DNA of 64,000 bases from Nitrospira sp. (GTDB lineage Bacteria; Nitrospirota; Nitrospiria; Nitrospirales; Nitrospiraceae): NCBI GenBank assembly GCA_024760525.1, contig CP060499.1, positions 868,001 to 932,000 of the forward strand, given 5' to 3'. Below are positions 52,222 to 61,103 of this stretch, piece after piece (positions within the stretch are counted from its first letter, which is position 1; each line of letters opens with the position of its first letter). Position numbers and translations under genes: made by a program. The notes below the pieces were generated by a model, which was not told the origin of the DNA, did no database searches, and saw only the letters and a list, made by a program, of their open reading frames with translations.

Positions 52222-53040
52222 GTGAAGATACATCCAGCAGCGATCGTCCATCCCAAGGCGAGTCTCGATGATGACGTGGAAATAGGACCCTTCTGTGTAA
52301 TCGGGGAACACGTCTCGATCGGAAAGGGCAGCCGACTGCTCTCTCACGTAACCGTCGATGGCTGGACAGAGATCGGGGAACGCAATGAAGTGCATCCGTT
52401 CGCGTCGATCGGGGGGCCGCCTCAACATCTGGGATACAAGGGGGAGCCGACCAAGGTCATCATCGGTCATGACAACGTCATTCGCGAATATGTCACCGTC
52501 AATCGGGGAACCGTGCAAGGAGGCGGACTGACGTCGATCGGATCGAAGAGTATTCTGATGGCCTATGTCCACATGGCGCACGATTGCCATGTCGGCAATC
52601 ACGTGATCATGGCCAACGCAGCGAGCCTGGCAGGACATATTACCATCGGCGATCATGCGATCATCGGCGGATTGACGGGTATTCATCAGTATGTCCGTGT
52701 GGGGGAGTACGCGATGGTCGGCGCGTGTTGTGGCATTGGTCAAGATGTCCCTCCTTTCATGCGGGCCGCCGGCGGTTACCGGGCACATCTGTACGGGCTC
52801 AATTCGGTTGGCTTGCAGCGGCACGGGTTTTCAAATGATCGGATCGCATTGCTCAAGAAAGCGTTTGATCTCCTCTTTCGGGAGGGGCATCGGATGGCCG
52901 AGGCGATTCGATTGGCCAAGAAGCAATTCAAGGGACAGGCCGATGTAGCCCGTATTCTCACGTTTATGGAAGGCACGAAACGTGGTATCTCGAGAGTTGT
53001 CAATATCGACCTGGATCTTGAGTTCGATCAAGAGGTGTAA
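52222..53040 (+). CDS. lpxA: UDP-N-acetylglucosamine acyltransferase LpxA
   Basis: 272 residues of left-handed beta-helix hexapeptide repeats starting KIHPAAIVHPKASLDDDVEIGPFCVIGE, with the catalytic histidine in YVHMAHDCHVGNHV and GGLTGIHQYVRVGEYAMVGA, then the C-terminal helical part HGFSNDRIALLKKAFDLLFR. Catalyses the first step of lipid A synthesis. The GTG at 52222 is used because AAGGGGG lies five bases before it and the sequence there begins like other LpxA proteins; in-frame ATG 52201 is an alternative. Confidence 0.93.
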   Translation: MKIHPAAIVHPKASLDDDVEIGPFCVIGEHVSIGKGSRLLSHVTVDGWTEIGERNEVHPFASIGGPPQHLGYKGEPTKVIIGHDNVIREYVTVNRGTVQGGGLTSIGSKSILMAYVHMAHDCHVGNHVIMANAASLAGHITIGDHAIIGGLTGIHQYVRVGEYAMVGACCGIGQDVPPFMRAAGGYRAHLYGLNSVGLQRHGFSNDRIALLKKAFDLLFREGHRMAEAIRLAKKQFKGQADVARILTFMEGTKRGISRVVNIDLDLEFDQEV

Positions 53041-53051
53041 AGCCGGCTGAG

Positions 53052-53918
53052 ATGACTGTGACCATGCCCATACCAGACGGTCGAATCGGGGTGATCGCCG
53101 GGAACGGCCGATTCCCAATCATATTCGCGGATAATGCCCGCAAGATGGGTCTACAAGTCTATGCGGTGGCTCACGAGGGAGAAACGGAGCCCGAACTGGA
53201 ACAGCATGTCGATCGCATTCATTGGGTCAAGATCGGCCAGCTCAACAAATTGATCAATGCCTTCAAGGCCGACGGCGTCCGAAACGTGGTGATGCTGGGA
53301 GGAATCAAGAAAACCCACATCTATAGCAATGCGCGGCCTGATTTTCGTGTGTTGGCCTTGGCCACTCGATTGGTGCTTTGGAAAGACGATGATATTCTGC
53401 GGGCACTCGCCGCAGAACTCGAAAAAGATGGAATCACGATTTGCGAGTCGACATTCGGTCTCGAGGGGATTTTGGTCCAGGAAGGGACCTTAACATCCCG
53501 CCAGCCGACCAAGAAAGAATGGGTCGACATCCGTTATGGTTGGGAAGTAGCCAAGGAAACCGGGCGTCTGGACATCGGCCAATGTGTGGTGGTCAAGGAT
53601 CGGGTGGTTGTCGCAGTCGAAGCGGTGGAAGGAACCGATGAGGCGATCAAGCGCGGAGGAGAGTTGGCGAAGGACGGGGCAGTCGTCGTGAAGCGGTGCA
53701 AGCCGCAGCAGGATCTTCGGTTTGATCTACCTGCCGTCGGGCCTCGAACCATCGAGGTCATGCGCTCCGCCAAGGCCTCAGTGCTTGCCGTTGAAGCGGG
53801 TCGGTCGGTGATACTGGATCGGGAAGTGCTCCTCCGCGAGGCGGAGGAAGCCGGAATCGCCGTGGTGGGGGTCGCTCGCGAAGAGGAGTCGAGCGCGACG
53901 ACGGCAGTGAACGGCTGA
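53052..53918 (+). CDS. lpxI: UDP-2,3-diacylglucosamine pyrophosphatase LpxI
   Basis: 288 residues. IGVIAGNGRFPIIFADNARKMGLQVYAVAHEGE starts the DUF1009/LpxI fold; later QRPT..., with GRLDIGQCVVVKDRVVVAVEAVEGTDEAIKRG and FDLPAVGPRTIEVMRSAKASVLAVEAGRSVILD, is the diagnostic C-terminal part. LpxI replaces LpxH in many Gram-negatives, and it usually stands after lpxA as here. Confidence 0.94.
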   Translation: MTVTMPIPDGRIGVIAGNGRFPIIFADNARKMGLQVYAVAHEGETEPELEQHVDRIHWVKIGQLNKLINAFKADGVRNVVMLGGIKKTHIYSNARPDFRVLALATRLVLWKDDDILRALAAELEKDGITICESTFGLEGILVQEGTLTSRQPTKKEWVDIRYGWEVAKETGRLDIGQCVVVKDRVVVAVEAVEGTDEAIKRGGELAKDGAVVVKRCKPQQDLRFDLPAVGPRTIEVMRSAKASVLAVEAGRSVILDREVLLREAEEAGIAVVGVAREEESSATTAVNG

Positions 53919-54017
53919 TTCGAACGAATCCGACGGTCGATCGAGCGGTCGATCGATCTCACGAGTGCAATCCGTGGTTGGATTGCAAGACTCTCCACGG
54001 TGTTACCAAACAGCTGT

Positions 54018-54965
54018 ATGGTCAAGCTTCGTGCCGGTGTGATCGGGGTCGGCCATCTCGGGCAACACCATGCGCGCCTGTATGCCTCGTTGCCGGACTC
54101 GACACTGGTCGGTGTGACTGATCAACATCACGGGCGGGCGTCCGTCATCGCCGAGAAATACGGCGGACAGGTATTCGATGCCCTGCCTGATCTCTTGAGA
54201 CAGGTCGATCTCGTCAGCATCGCCGTGCCCACATCGAGTCACTATCCCCTTGCCAAAGCCTGTCTCGAGGTCGGGAAACATGTCCTGGTGGAGAAGCCGC
54301 TCGCCGTGCTGCCCAGGGAGGCTGAAGAGCTTCTGGAACTGGCAGAGCACAATGGATGTACGCTGCAGGTAGGGCACAGCGAGCGGTTCAACCCGATCAT
54401 GCGGATGATGCGGCCGCTCATTCGTCGGCCGGTGCTGTTCGAGTGTCATCGCCTGGGGACCTATAGTGAGCGAGGCACCGATGTCGACGTCGTTCTGGAT
54501 TTGATGATCCACGATCTGGACCTGGTGCTGTCCTGCAATCCGGGCCCGATAGAAGATGTGCGGGCCGCCGGGATATCGGTGCTTTCTTCGACGTGCGACG
54601 TGGCCAATGCGCGAATCCAGTTTGGAAACGGGTGTATCGCCAATTTGACCGCCAGTCGAACCTCACCGAAGGCGATGCGACAATGGCGCGTGTTCCAGCC
54701 AGACAGCTGCCTATCAATCGATTTCCAGTCCCGCAGGGGGGCGATCGGACGCCGCTCGACTGAGTCCGGCCGGAAACCGATCATGACGGTTGAAGAGATT
54801 CATGCCGGCGATGATGAGCCTCTGAAATTGCAGCTTGAATCGTTCCTCCGGGCGATTCGCGAGAAATCTCGTCCGGTCGTTTCGGGTGAAGACGGAGCGG
54901 CCGCTCTGAAGCTCGCCCATCACGTGCTATCCGCAATCAGCGCGGATGTGCGGCGGAATGCGTAG
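54018..54965 (+). CDS. Gfo/Idh/MocA-family oxidoreductase
   Basis: 315 residues, NAD(P)-dependent sugar dehydrogenase family: Rossmann start GVIGVGHLGQHHARLYASLP, VSIAVPTSSHYPLAKACLEVGKHVLVEKPLAV with the conserved EKP, and VGHSERFNP. Standing between lpxI and lpxB it could be a GnnA-like UDP-GlcNAc 3-dehydrogenase, the partner of the aminotransferase GnnB in making amide-linked lipid A, but no gnnB is adjacent, so the substrate is open. ATG 54018 is preferred to the in-frame GTG at 54000. Confidence 0.85.
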   Translation: MVKLRAGVIGVGHLGQHHARLYASLPDSTLVGVTDQHHGRASVIAEKYGGQVFDALPDLLRQVDLVSIAVPTSSHYPLAKACLEVGKHVLVEKPLAVLPREAEELLELAEHNGCTLQVGHSERFNPIMRMMRPLIRRPVLFECHRLGTYSERGTDVDVVLDLMIHDLDLVLSCNPGPIEDVRAAGISVLSSTCDVANARIQFGNGCIANLTASRTSPKAMRQWRVFQPDSCLSIDFQSRRGAIGRRSTESGRKPIMTVEEIHAGDDEPLKLQLESFLRAIREKSRPVVSGEDGAAALKLAHHVLSAISADVRRNA

Positions 54966-55049
54966 GCATGCTCTTGTGGCGCGATTGCACAGGGGAGGTG
55001 CCGGCGCGTCTCGAATCGCCATTACCATCTGTGGCATTGTAGAGCAAGC

Positions 55050-56192
55050 ATGGCGCGTATCCTGATCGTGACGGGTGAGGCTTCCGGGGACCTCCATGGG
55101 GCCAACCTTGCCAGAGCCTTGAAAGCATGTGACCCCCATGTGTCGTTGGCCGGGATCGGAGGCCGCGCGATGGAGGCGGCCGGTGTGCAATTGGTGCACG
55201 AGATGGGACAATTCGACGTCATCGGCATGGTCGGCCCGTTGGCGTTCGTCGCGATCATACGGCGGTTTTTGATGATGCGGCGGCTCTTCCACTCCAAACG
55301 GTGGGATACCGTGGTATTTATCGACCACCCGGGACTGAACCTGCGCTTTGCGTATTTTGCCAAGGCGGCCGGCTTGCGTGTGATCTATTATATTGCGCCG
55401 CAGATCTGGGCGTGGGCTCCTTGGCGGATTCATTGGATCAAGCAGCGGGTTGATCACGTCCTGGTGATCCTTCCCTTTGAGAAGCCGATTTACGACGAAG
55501 CGGGTGTGCCGTGTACGTTTGTGGGCCACCCCATATTGGACGCCGTCGCCGGCCACTACGATCGGAAGGCGCTTCGAACCACTTTCGGCCTTTCCCCAGC
55601 CCGGCGTGTCATTGCCTTGTTGCCGGGGAGCCGGGCGCATGAAGTGCAGGTGCTGTTGCCGATCCTTATCGAGGCGGCGGAGAAATTGGCAAGGCGCGAA
55701 CCTGAAACGGAGTTTTTGTTGGCACAGGCCTCGACCATTCACGATAATCTATTGCAGCCTCTCTTGGCACAGAGCACGGTTTCCATCACCGTGGTGAAGG
55801 AACAGGCCAATGAGGTGATGGCTGTATCGGATTTGGTGCTGGTCGCCTCGGGTACGGCGACACTGCAAGCGGCCGTGGTGGGTATTCCCATGGTGTTATT
55901 CTATCGGACCAAGGCCCTGACCTTTTGGGCTGCGAGTTTGGTGCACAGGTTCTTGATTCGAGTCAAGTGGATCGGGCTGGTGAATCTCGTGGCGGGTCGG
56001 ACCGTCGTGCCGGAATTGATCCTATCGGCGGCGACGGGACAACGATTGTACGAAGAGGCCCTTCGGATCTTGGAAGATCGATCAGCGTACGATGAAATGA
56101 GACGGGATTTGGCAACGGTGCGAGCTGCTCTGGGCGAGCCGGGCGCGTCAAGTCGAGCGGCAGAGGTGGTGTTGGGAGCATGTCAGGCCTAG
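55050..56192 (+). CDS. lpxB: Lipid-A-disaccharide synthase LpxB
   Basis: 380 residues of a GT-B glycosyltransferase (family GT19). RILIVTGEASGDLHGANLARAL, FIDHPGLNLRFAYFAK, YYIAPQIWAWAPWRIHWIKQRVD and CTFVGHPILDAV are typical, as is the C-terminal LVASGTATLQAAVVGIPMVLFYRT. Joins UDP-diacylglucosamine and lipid X. Its end overlaps msbA by 13 bases. Confidence 0.96.
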   Translation: MARILIVTGEASGDLHGANLARALKACDPHVSLAGIGGRAMEAAGVQLVHEMGQFDVIGMVGPLAFVAIIRRFLMMRRLFHSKRWDTVVFIDHPGLNLRFAYFAKAAGLRVIYYIAPQIWAWAPWRIHWIKQRVDHVLVILPFEKPIYDEAGVPCTFVGHPILDAVAGHYDRKALRTTFGLSPARRVIALLPGSRAHEVQVLLPILIEAAEKLARREPETEFLLAQASTIHDNLLQPLLAQSTVSITVVKEQANEVMAVSDLVLVASGTATLQAAVVGIPMVLFYRTKALTFWAASLVHRFLIRVKWIGLVNLVAGRTVVPELILSAATGQRLYEEALRILEDRSAYDEMRRDLATVRAALGEPGASSRAAEVVLGACQA

Positions 56193-57925
56193 CGCGATTC
56201 AAGCGGCTCATGCGCTACGTGAAACCGTATCGGGTGCGGTTTCTGGCGGCCTTCGCCTGTTCCGCGCTGGTGGCGGTATTGAGCGGGGCCTACGCGTGGC
56301 TGGCACGCCCTGTTCTCGACGACATTTTTATCGAGAAGAACGAGCAGATGTTGATGGTGCTGCCGTTGGCCCTTTTCGGAATCGCGACGCTCAAGGCCGT
56401 ATTCAGTTATGGTGTGGGATATTTAATGGCCTATGTCGGCAATCGCGTCGTGGCGGACATCCGACAGCAACTGTTTCAACAGCTCATGCGGATGTCGGTC
56501 GGGTTTCACGACGCCAATACGTCGGGGCGCTTAGTCTCTCGGGTCGTGAACGATGTGGGGATGATGGCCAATGCCGCCTCGAGTGTCGTGAAGGATATTT
56601 TTCAGAACGGTCTGACCTTTCTTGCCATGATCGGTGTCATTCTCTATCAGAATTGGAAGTTGGCCGGACTCTCGCTGATTGTGATTCCGCTCTCGGCGCT
56701 GACCATGGTTCGGGTCGGCCGGCGGTTGAAGCGATTGGCGACCAGTGGACAAGAACAACTGGGCGATATGTCTTCAACGCTGCAAGAAACGCTGTCCGGC
56801 ATCCGAATGGTAAAAGCATTCGGGCGGGAAGATGCGGAAGCTGAACGATTTGCGGAGCGGAACCGTAAAGTGCTCTCGACCACGCTCAAGAGCAATCAAG
56901 TCTGGTCGATCGGCCACTCTCAGATGGAGGTCATCGGAGTGATCGGCGTCGCGACCATTATTTGGTACGGAGGCTATTTGGTCATCAACGGATCGATGAC
57001 CCCCGGCGCCTTTTTCTCGTTCATGGCGGCCATGTTCATGGCCTACACCCCGATCAAAAAATTGTCGGGGTCCAATAATCTCATTCAACAGGCGCTGGCG
57101 GCGGCGGAACGCGTCTTTGAGGTGTTGGACCTTGACACGGAACAGTCCCAAGATCACGGGACGTTGCCATTGACCGGGATCAAGGACTCCATCGACTTTC
57201 AGAGTGTCTCATTGCGGTATGAGAACCACACCGTCCAGGCGCTGGCCGATATCGATCTTTCGATTCGGGTCGGCGAAGTGGTGGCGCTGGTCGGCAGCAG
57301 CGGGAGCGGAAAAACGACACTGGTCAGCTTACTGCCCCGCTTCTATGAACCGACTGCGGGGCGCATTCTCCTGGACGGTGTTCCGCTGAGCTCCTATGAG
57401 TTGAAATCGCTGCGTGCCCATATCGGGATTGTGTCGCAAGAGACCGTCTTGTTTGACGATACGATTCGAAACAATATCGCGTTCGGACGGGCGGACGCCG
57501 GCCAGGCCGAGGTTGAGCAGGCGGCCAAGCTGGCCTATGCGCATGACTTTATTCTGCGGTCGCCGGAAGGGTACGATACGATCATCGGAGAGCGGGGGGT
57601 CAAGCTATCGGGCGGCGAGCGGCAGCGTCTCGCGATCGCCAGGGCTATTCTTCGGGATCCGCCTGTGATGATTCTGGATGAAGCGACCTCGGCCCTCGAC
57701 ACCGAGTCCGAACGGATCGTGCAGTTGGCCTTGGCCAATTTGATGAAGAATCGGACGACGCTGGTGATCGCACATCGGCTTTCCACCATTCAAAACGCGG
57801 ATCGTATCGTCGTGTTGGATCGAGGGACTATTGTTGAGATGGGTTCCCATGAGACACTGCTGCAACATGGAGGCGTGTATCGCCGGCTGCATGCCATGCA
57901 ATTCCAGGATGTGACGAGTGTCTAA
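56180..57925 (+). CDS. msbA: Lipid A export ABC transporter MsbA
   Basis: 581 residues: six transmembrane helices in residues 20-310, then an ATPase domain with Walker A GSSGSGKTTLV, Q-loop IGIVSQETVLFDDTIRNNI, signature LSGGERQRLAIARA and LDEATSALDTESE. It flips lipid A core across the inner membrane. GGGAGC precedes the ATG. Its stop codon overlaps the GTG start of the next gene. Confidence 0.95.
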   Translation: MSGLARFKRLMRYVKPYRVRFLAAFACSALVAVLSGAYAWLARPVLDDIFIEKNEQMLMVLPLALFGIATLKAVFSYGVGYLMAYVGNRVVADIRQQLFQQLMRMSVGFHDANTSGRLVSRVVNDVGMMANAASSVVKDIFQNGLTFLAMIGVILYQNWKLAGLSLIVIPLSALTMVRVGRRLKRLATSGQEQLGDMSSTLQETLSGIRMVKAFGREDAEAERFAERNRKVLSTTLKSNQVWSIGHSQMEVIGVIGVATIIWYGGYLVINGSMTPGAFFSFMAAMFMAYTPIKKLSGSNNLIQQALAAAERVFEVLDLDTEQSQDHGTLPLTGIKDSIDFQSVSLRYENHTVQALADIDLSIRVGEVVALVGSSGSGKTTLVSLLPRFYEPTAGRILLDGVPLSSYELKSLRAHIGIVSQETVLFDDTIRNNIAFGRADAGQAEVEQAAKLAYAHDFILRSPEGYDTIIGERGVKLSGGERQRLAIARAILRDPPVMILDEATSALDTESERIVQLALANLMKNRTTLVIAHRLSTIQNADRIVVLDRGTIVEMGSHETLLQHGGVYRRLHAMQFQDVTSV

Positions 57926-58651
57926 GCTTACGAAATCTTGCGAACGCTGGTTGAAGTGTTCGCTTCTGCCTCCGGTGGGAGCCGCGGCTATCCGCGGTGT
58001 TGCGCGTTCGATGCGCTTCGAGACCCATGGTCATGAAGCGGTCGATACGCTGTATCGGAATGGGCGACACATCATTCTGGCTTTCTGGCATGCTCAGCAA
58101 TTGATGATCCCGATCGGCTATCGGGGGACAGGTTCTCATGTATTGATCAGCCGGCATGGCGACGGAGAAATCATCGCGCGGATCATCGCCCGATTCGGCC
58201 ATGAGGCGGTTCGGGGATCGAGTACGCGTGGAGGGGTCGGTGCGCTCAAAGCCCTGATCAAGCTGGGACGGTCCGGCCGAGATGTGGTGGTGACGCCCGA
58301 TGGTCCCAAGGGGCCGCGTCATGTAGCCAAGCTCGGCGTGATTCATTTGGCCAAGGCGACGGGTCTTCCGATTGTGCCGCTGGCCTTTGCCTGTTCAAAA
58401 AAAAACTCTTTGCGAGCTGGGATCGTTACATGGTCCCATATCCGTTCTCCCGAGGCCTCTTTCTCTACGGAAGTCCGCTCTGGGTCTCGCGCGATGCCGA
58501 TGAGGCCTCACTTGAAGCGACTCGCTTGGAGCTCGAGACGGTCCTCAATCGCTTGACGGATCAGGCCGAGCAAGCTGTCGTTCGCCGCTCGCCGGCTATC
58601 CGATGCGACGCTGAAACCGGTAACCCGAATACTCCCAAGGCTGACGCATAG
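57918..58651 (+). pseudogene. DUF374 lysophospholipid acyltransferase-like, frameshift at a poly-A run
   Basis: The frame from GTG 57918 encodes DUF374 sequence (FWHAQQLMIPIGY, ISRHGDGEIIARIIARFG, VRGSSTRGG, VTPDGPKGPRHVAKLG) up to about residue 160 and then leaves it after a run of nine A (58397-58405). The missing part continues in the -1 frame as KLFASWDRYMVPYPFSRGLF to 58651, with a normal end. Genes before and after are intact and closely spaced. Either one base is missing in the sequence, or the A-run allows slippage, or the gene is recently broken. The family may add an acyl chain to lipid A or lysophospholipids. Confidence 0.75.
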
Positions 58652-58660
58652 CGATCGGCG

Positions 58661-60010
58661 GTGAACGAGTTTTTCATGTGGCGATTTCTCTATAATTGTT
58701 TCCTCCTCCTCGCTGCACCCGTGATCATCGGTGTGCTTGTGGCGAAACCACGCTGCCGGCCTGGATTTCTCCAACGCATGGGTTGGCAGCACCCTTCTGA
58801 CGGTTCCGGGGCGTCTCAGCCTCTGATTTGGGTGCATGCCGTGTCGCTCGGCGAAGTGGTGGCGGCCGCGCCGCTCGTGAAAGCCCTCCACGAACGCCAT
58901 CCGGAGTTTCGCTATATCGTGACGACGGTGACCGAGACCGGACGTGAGGCAGTCGAGCAACGATTGGCGGGTATCGCCGAGCATCGGTATGCGCCGCTCG
59001 ATTTTCCCTGGGCGGTGGCCGGCATGGTTCGCCGGATGCAACCGGTGCTTTACCTGTTCGTCGAGACCGAAATATGGCCGAATCTACTGTGGACGTTACG
59101 TGATCAGGCTGTGCCGTCTGTCTTGGTGAATGGGCGTCTGTCGTCCCGCTCATTCGGCCGTCAGGACCTGCCTGTGATTCGTTCCTTCTATCGATCTGTG
59201 CTTCGGACGCTGACGCTTTGCTTGATGCAATCCGATAGGGATGCCGATCGCATTATCGCATTGGGAGCCGATCCGATGCGTGTTCACGTCACCGGCAATA
59301 TCAAGTTCGATCAGCCTCTGCCGGATGTTCGTTCGGACGAGGTCTTCCGCCGGAGCTTCGGAATCGATGAGTACGAACAATTGATTCTCGCGGGCAGCAC
59401 GCACCCTGGAGAAGAGGAACTGTTGGTCTCGGCCTATGGGCATATCGCAAAGATCCATCCCTCAACCGTCTTGATGTTGGCGCCCCGCCACATCGAGCGA
59501 GCGGACCGAGTCGAAGCGATGCTTCGAGACGCCGGATTCGCGGTTCAGCGCAAGAGTCAGATTCGGGAGAAGCAATCCGGCCCGCGTGTGGTCATTTTGG
59601 ATACGCGGGGAGAGTTGTCTCGCGCGTATCGAGAAGCCGTCGTGGCGTTCGTCGGCGGGACCCTGGTTCCCGTGGGTGGACACAACTTGTTGGAGCCGGC
59701 TGTGTGGGGCACCCCGGTGATGTTTGGACCGCATACGGATCATTGTGCCGAAGTCGCCACGCTCTTGCATGAGGCTGGCGGAGGGCGCCGAATTATGGGA
59801 AAGGAGGATCTGGTCACCTCCCTTGAGGAATGGCTGGGACAACCCGACGCTCGGCATCGGGCGGGGCAGGCAGCGAAGCGAGCCGTGTTGGACAACCAAG
59901 GCGCGCTGATGCGGAGTCTGGAGTTCATTGAAACCTGTCTCCGTGCGGCGCCATCGTACTCCGACCGGTGTGTGACAACAGGGTCTGGACCTCTTATGGC
60001 CAAACGCTGA
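58661..60010 (+). CDS. waaA: 3-deoxy-D-manno-octulosonic acid transferase WaaA
   Basis: 449 residues. N-terminal membrane helix (FLYNCFLLLAAPVIIGVLVA), QPLIWVHAVSLGEVVAAAPLVKAL, YIVTTVTETGREAV, YLFVETEIWPNLLW and the Rossmann-type part with APRHIERADRVEAM, GGHNLLEPAVWGTPVMFGPH. Adds Kdo to lipid IVA. Starts with GTG nine bases after the end of the acyltransferase's C-terminal part. Confidence 0.95.
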   Translation: MNEFFMWRFLYNCFLLLAAPVIIGVLVAKPRCRPGFLQRMGWQHPSDGSGASQPLIWVHAVSLGEVVAAAPLVKALHERHPEFRYIVTTVTETGREAVEQRLAGIAEHRYAPLDFPWAVAGMVRRMQPVLYLFVETEIWPNLLWTLRDQAVPSVLVNGRLSSRSFGRQDLPVIRSFYRSVLRTLTLCLMQSDRDADRIIALGADPMRVHVTGNIKFDQPLPDVRSDEVFRRSFGIDEYEQLILAGSTHPGEEELLVSAYGHIAKIHPSTVLMLAPRHIERADRVEAMLRDAGFAVQRKSQIREKQSGPRVVILDTRGELSRAYREAVVAFVGGTLVPVGGHNLLEPAVWGTPVMFGPHTDHCAEVATLLHEAGGGRRIMGKEDLVTSLEEWLGQPDARHRAGQAAKRAVLDNQGALMRSLEFIETCLRAAPSYSDRCVTTGSGPLMAKR

Positions 60011-60011
60011 T

Positions 60012-61103
60012 ATGGCATTCTTGCATCCTGGACAGCCGGCTCGGAAAGGGCTTTACGGGGTTGCTTGGTTGTACGGCCTCGCCATTCGATTTCGGCTGTG
60101 GTGTTATCGGCAAGGCTGGATCGAGACCACACGGTTACCCTGTCGTGTGGTGAGCGTAGGAAACCTGACCGTCGGGGGGACAGGAAAAACTCCCCTCGTT
60201 ATTTTTCTCGTGCAGCGGTTGCTGGCCCATGGGCAGCGGGTCGCCATCCTGAGCCGTGGGTACAAACGGACGAGTACCGTGCCGCATCTGCTGGTGTCCG
60301 ATGGATCTCGAATTGTGGCCGGCCCATCGGAATCGGGGGATGAGCCCTTTCTCATGGCGCAACGTTGCCCGCAGGCCGTTGTCGCGGTGGGGGCGGATCG
60401 CGTTGCGCTCGGCCGGTGGGTGTTGGAGCAGCATACGGTCGATTGCCTCGTCCTTGACGATGGCTTTCAACATCGGGCGCTCCATCGCGATGTGGATCTG
60501 GTCCTGCTGGATGCCACCGATGTTGCAGGACTTGATGCGCTGCTCCCGGCAGGGCGGCTACGAGAACCGTTGAACGAATTGGATCGGGCGAGCGCAGTGG
60601 TGATCACGCGAGCCGATTCTCCGGCGGATGTGGAAGCGATCCGCAGCCGATTGCGAACGGTTGCATGTCGTCCCGAAGATGTCATGGAAGTTGTGTTTCG
60701 ACCGGAGTCTTTCGTGCCGATGATTTCTGGAGAAGAGCACGTGATCGATTGGGGCCACGGGAAAAAAGCCTGGTTGGTGAGCGGGATCGGGAACAGCCAT
60801 TCGTTTCGCCGATCAGCCGAATCCGCCGGAATTGAGATCCTGGGTGAAACGGCATTTGAAGATCATCACGGCTACAGCCCATCTGATATCGAGCGCATCC
60901 GTGCCACCGTGCAAGCCAGCGGGAGCGATATCGTCCTGACGACCGAAAAAGACGGCGGAAAACTCTCTGCCTTACTCACAACCGACGACCCCTGGTGGAT
61001 GCTTCGTCTTGGGACGGAGATCGTACGTGGGGAAGAGCGACTCTTCCAGTTGATCGATGGGTCATCATCGGATGGGAGCCCGCCGTTGGGAACTCATGCG
61101 TAA
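60012..61103 (+). CDS. lpxK: Tetraacyldisaccharide 4'-kinase LpxK
   Basis: 363 residues. N-terminal LYGLAIRFRLWCYRQGWI helix that docks to the membrane, P-loop VSVGNLTVGGTGKTPLVIFL, SRGYKR, GDEPFLMAQRCP and VLDDGFQHRALHRDVDLVLLDATDV, the LpxK catalytic block. Phosphorylates the 4' position of the lipid A disaccharide. The ATG lies one base after the waaA stop. Confidence 0.94.
   Translation: MAFLHPGQPARKGLYGVAWLYGLAIRFRLWCYRQGWIETTRLPCRVVSVGNLTVGGTGKTPLVIFLVQRLLAHGQRVAILSRGYKRTSTVPHLLVSDGSRIVAGPSESGDEPFLMAQRCPQAVVAVGADRVALGRWVLEQHTVDCLVLDDGFQHRALHRDVDLVLLDATDVAGLDALLPAGRLREPLNELDRASAVVITRADSPADVEAIRSRLRTVACRPEDVMEVVFRPESFVPMISGEEHVIDWGHGKKAWLVSGIGNSHSFRRSAESAGIEILGETAFEDHHGYSPSDIERIRATVQASGSDIVLTTEKDGGKLSALLTTDDPWWMLRLGTEIVRGEERLFQLIDGSSSDGSPPLGTHA

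Noticed and set aside
53933..53957. Short direct repeat GGTCGATCGA as an operator
   Set aside because: Two copies of a GATC-rich word in GC-rich DNA are not significant without further support.
53967..53986. Hairpin GCAATCC/GGATTGC between lpxI and the oxidoreductase as a terminator
   Set aside because: Stem of only seven bases, no following T-run, and the operon continues on the same strand.
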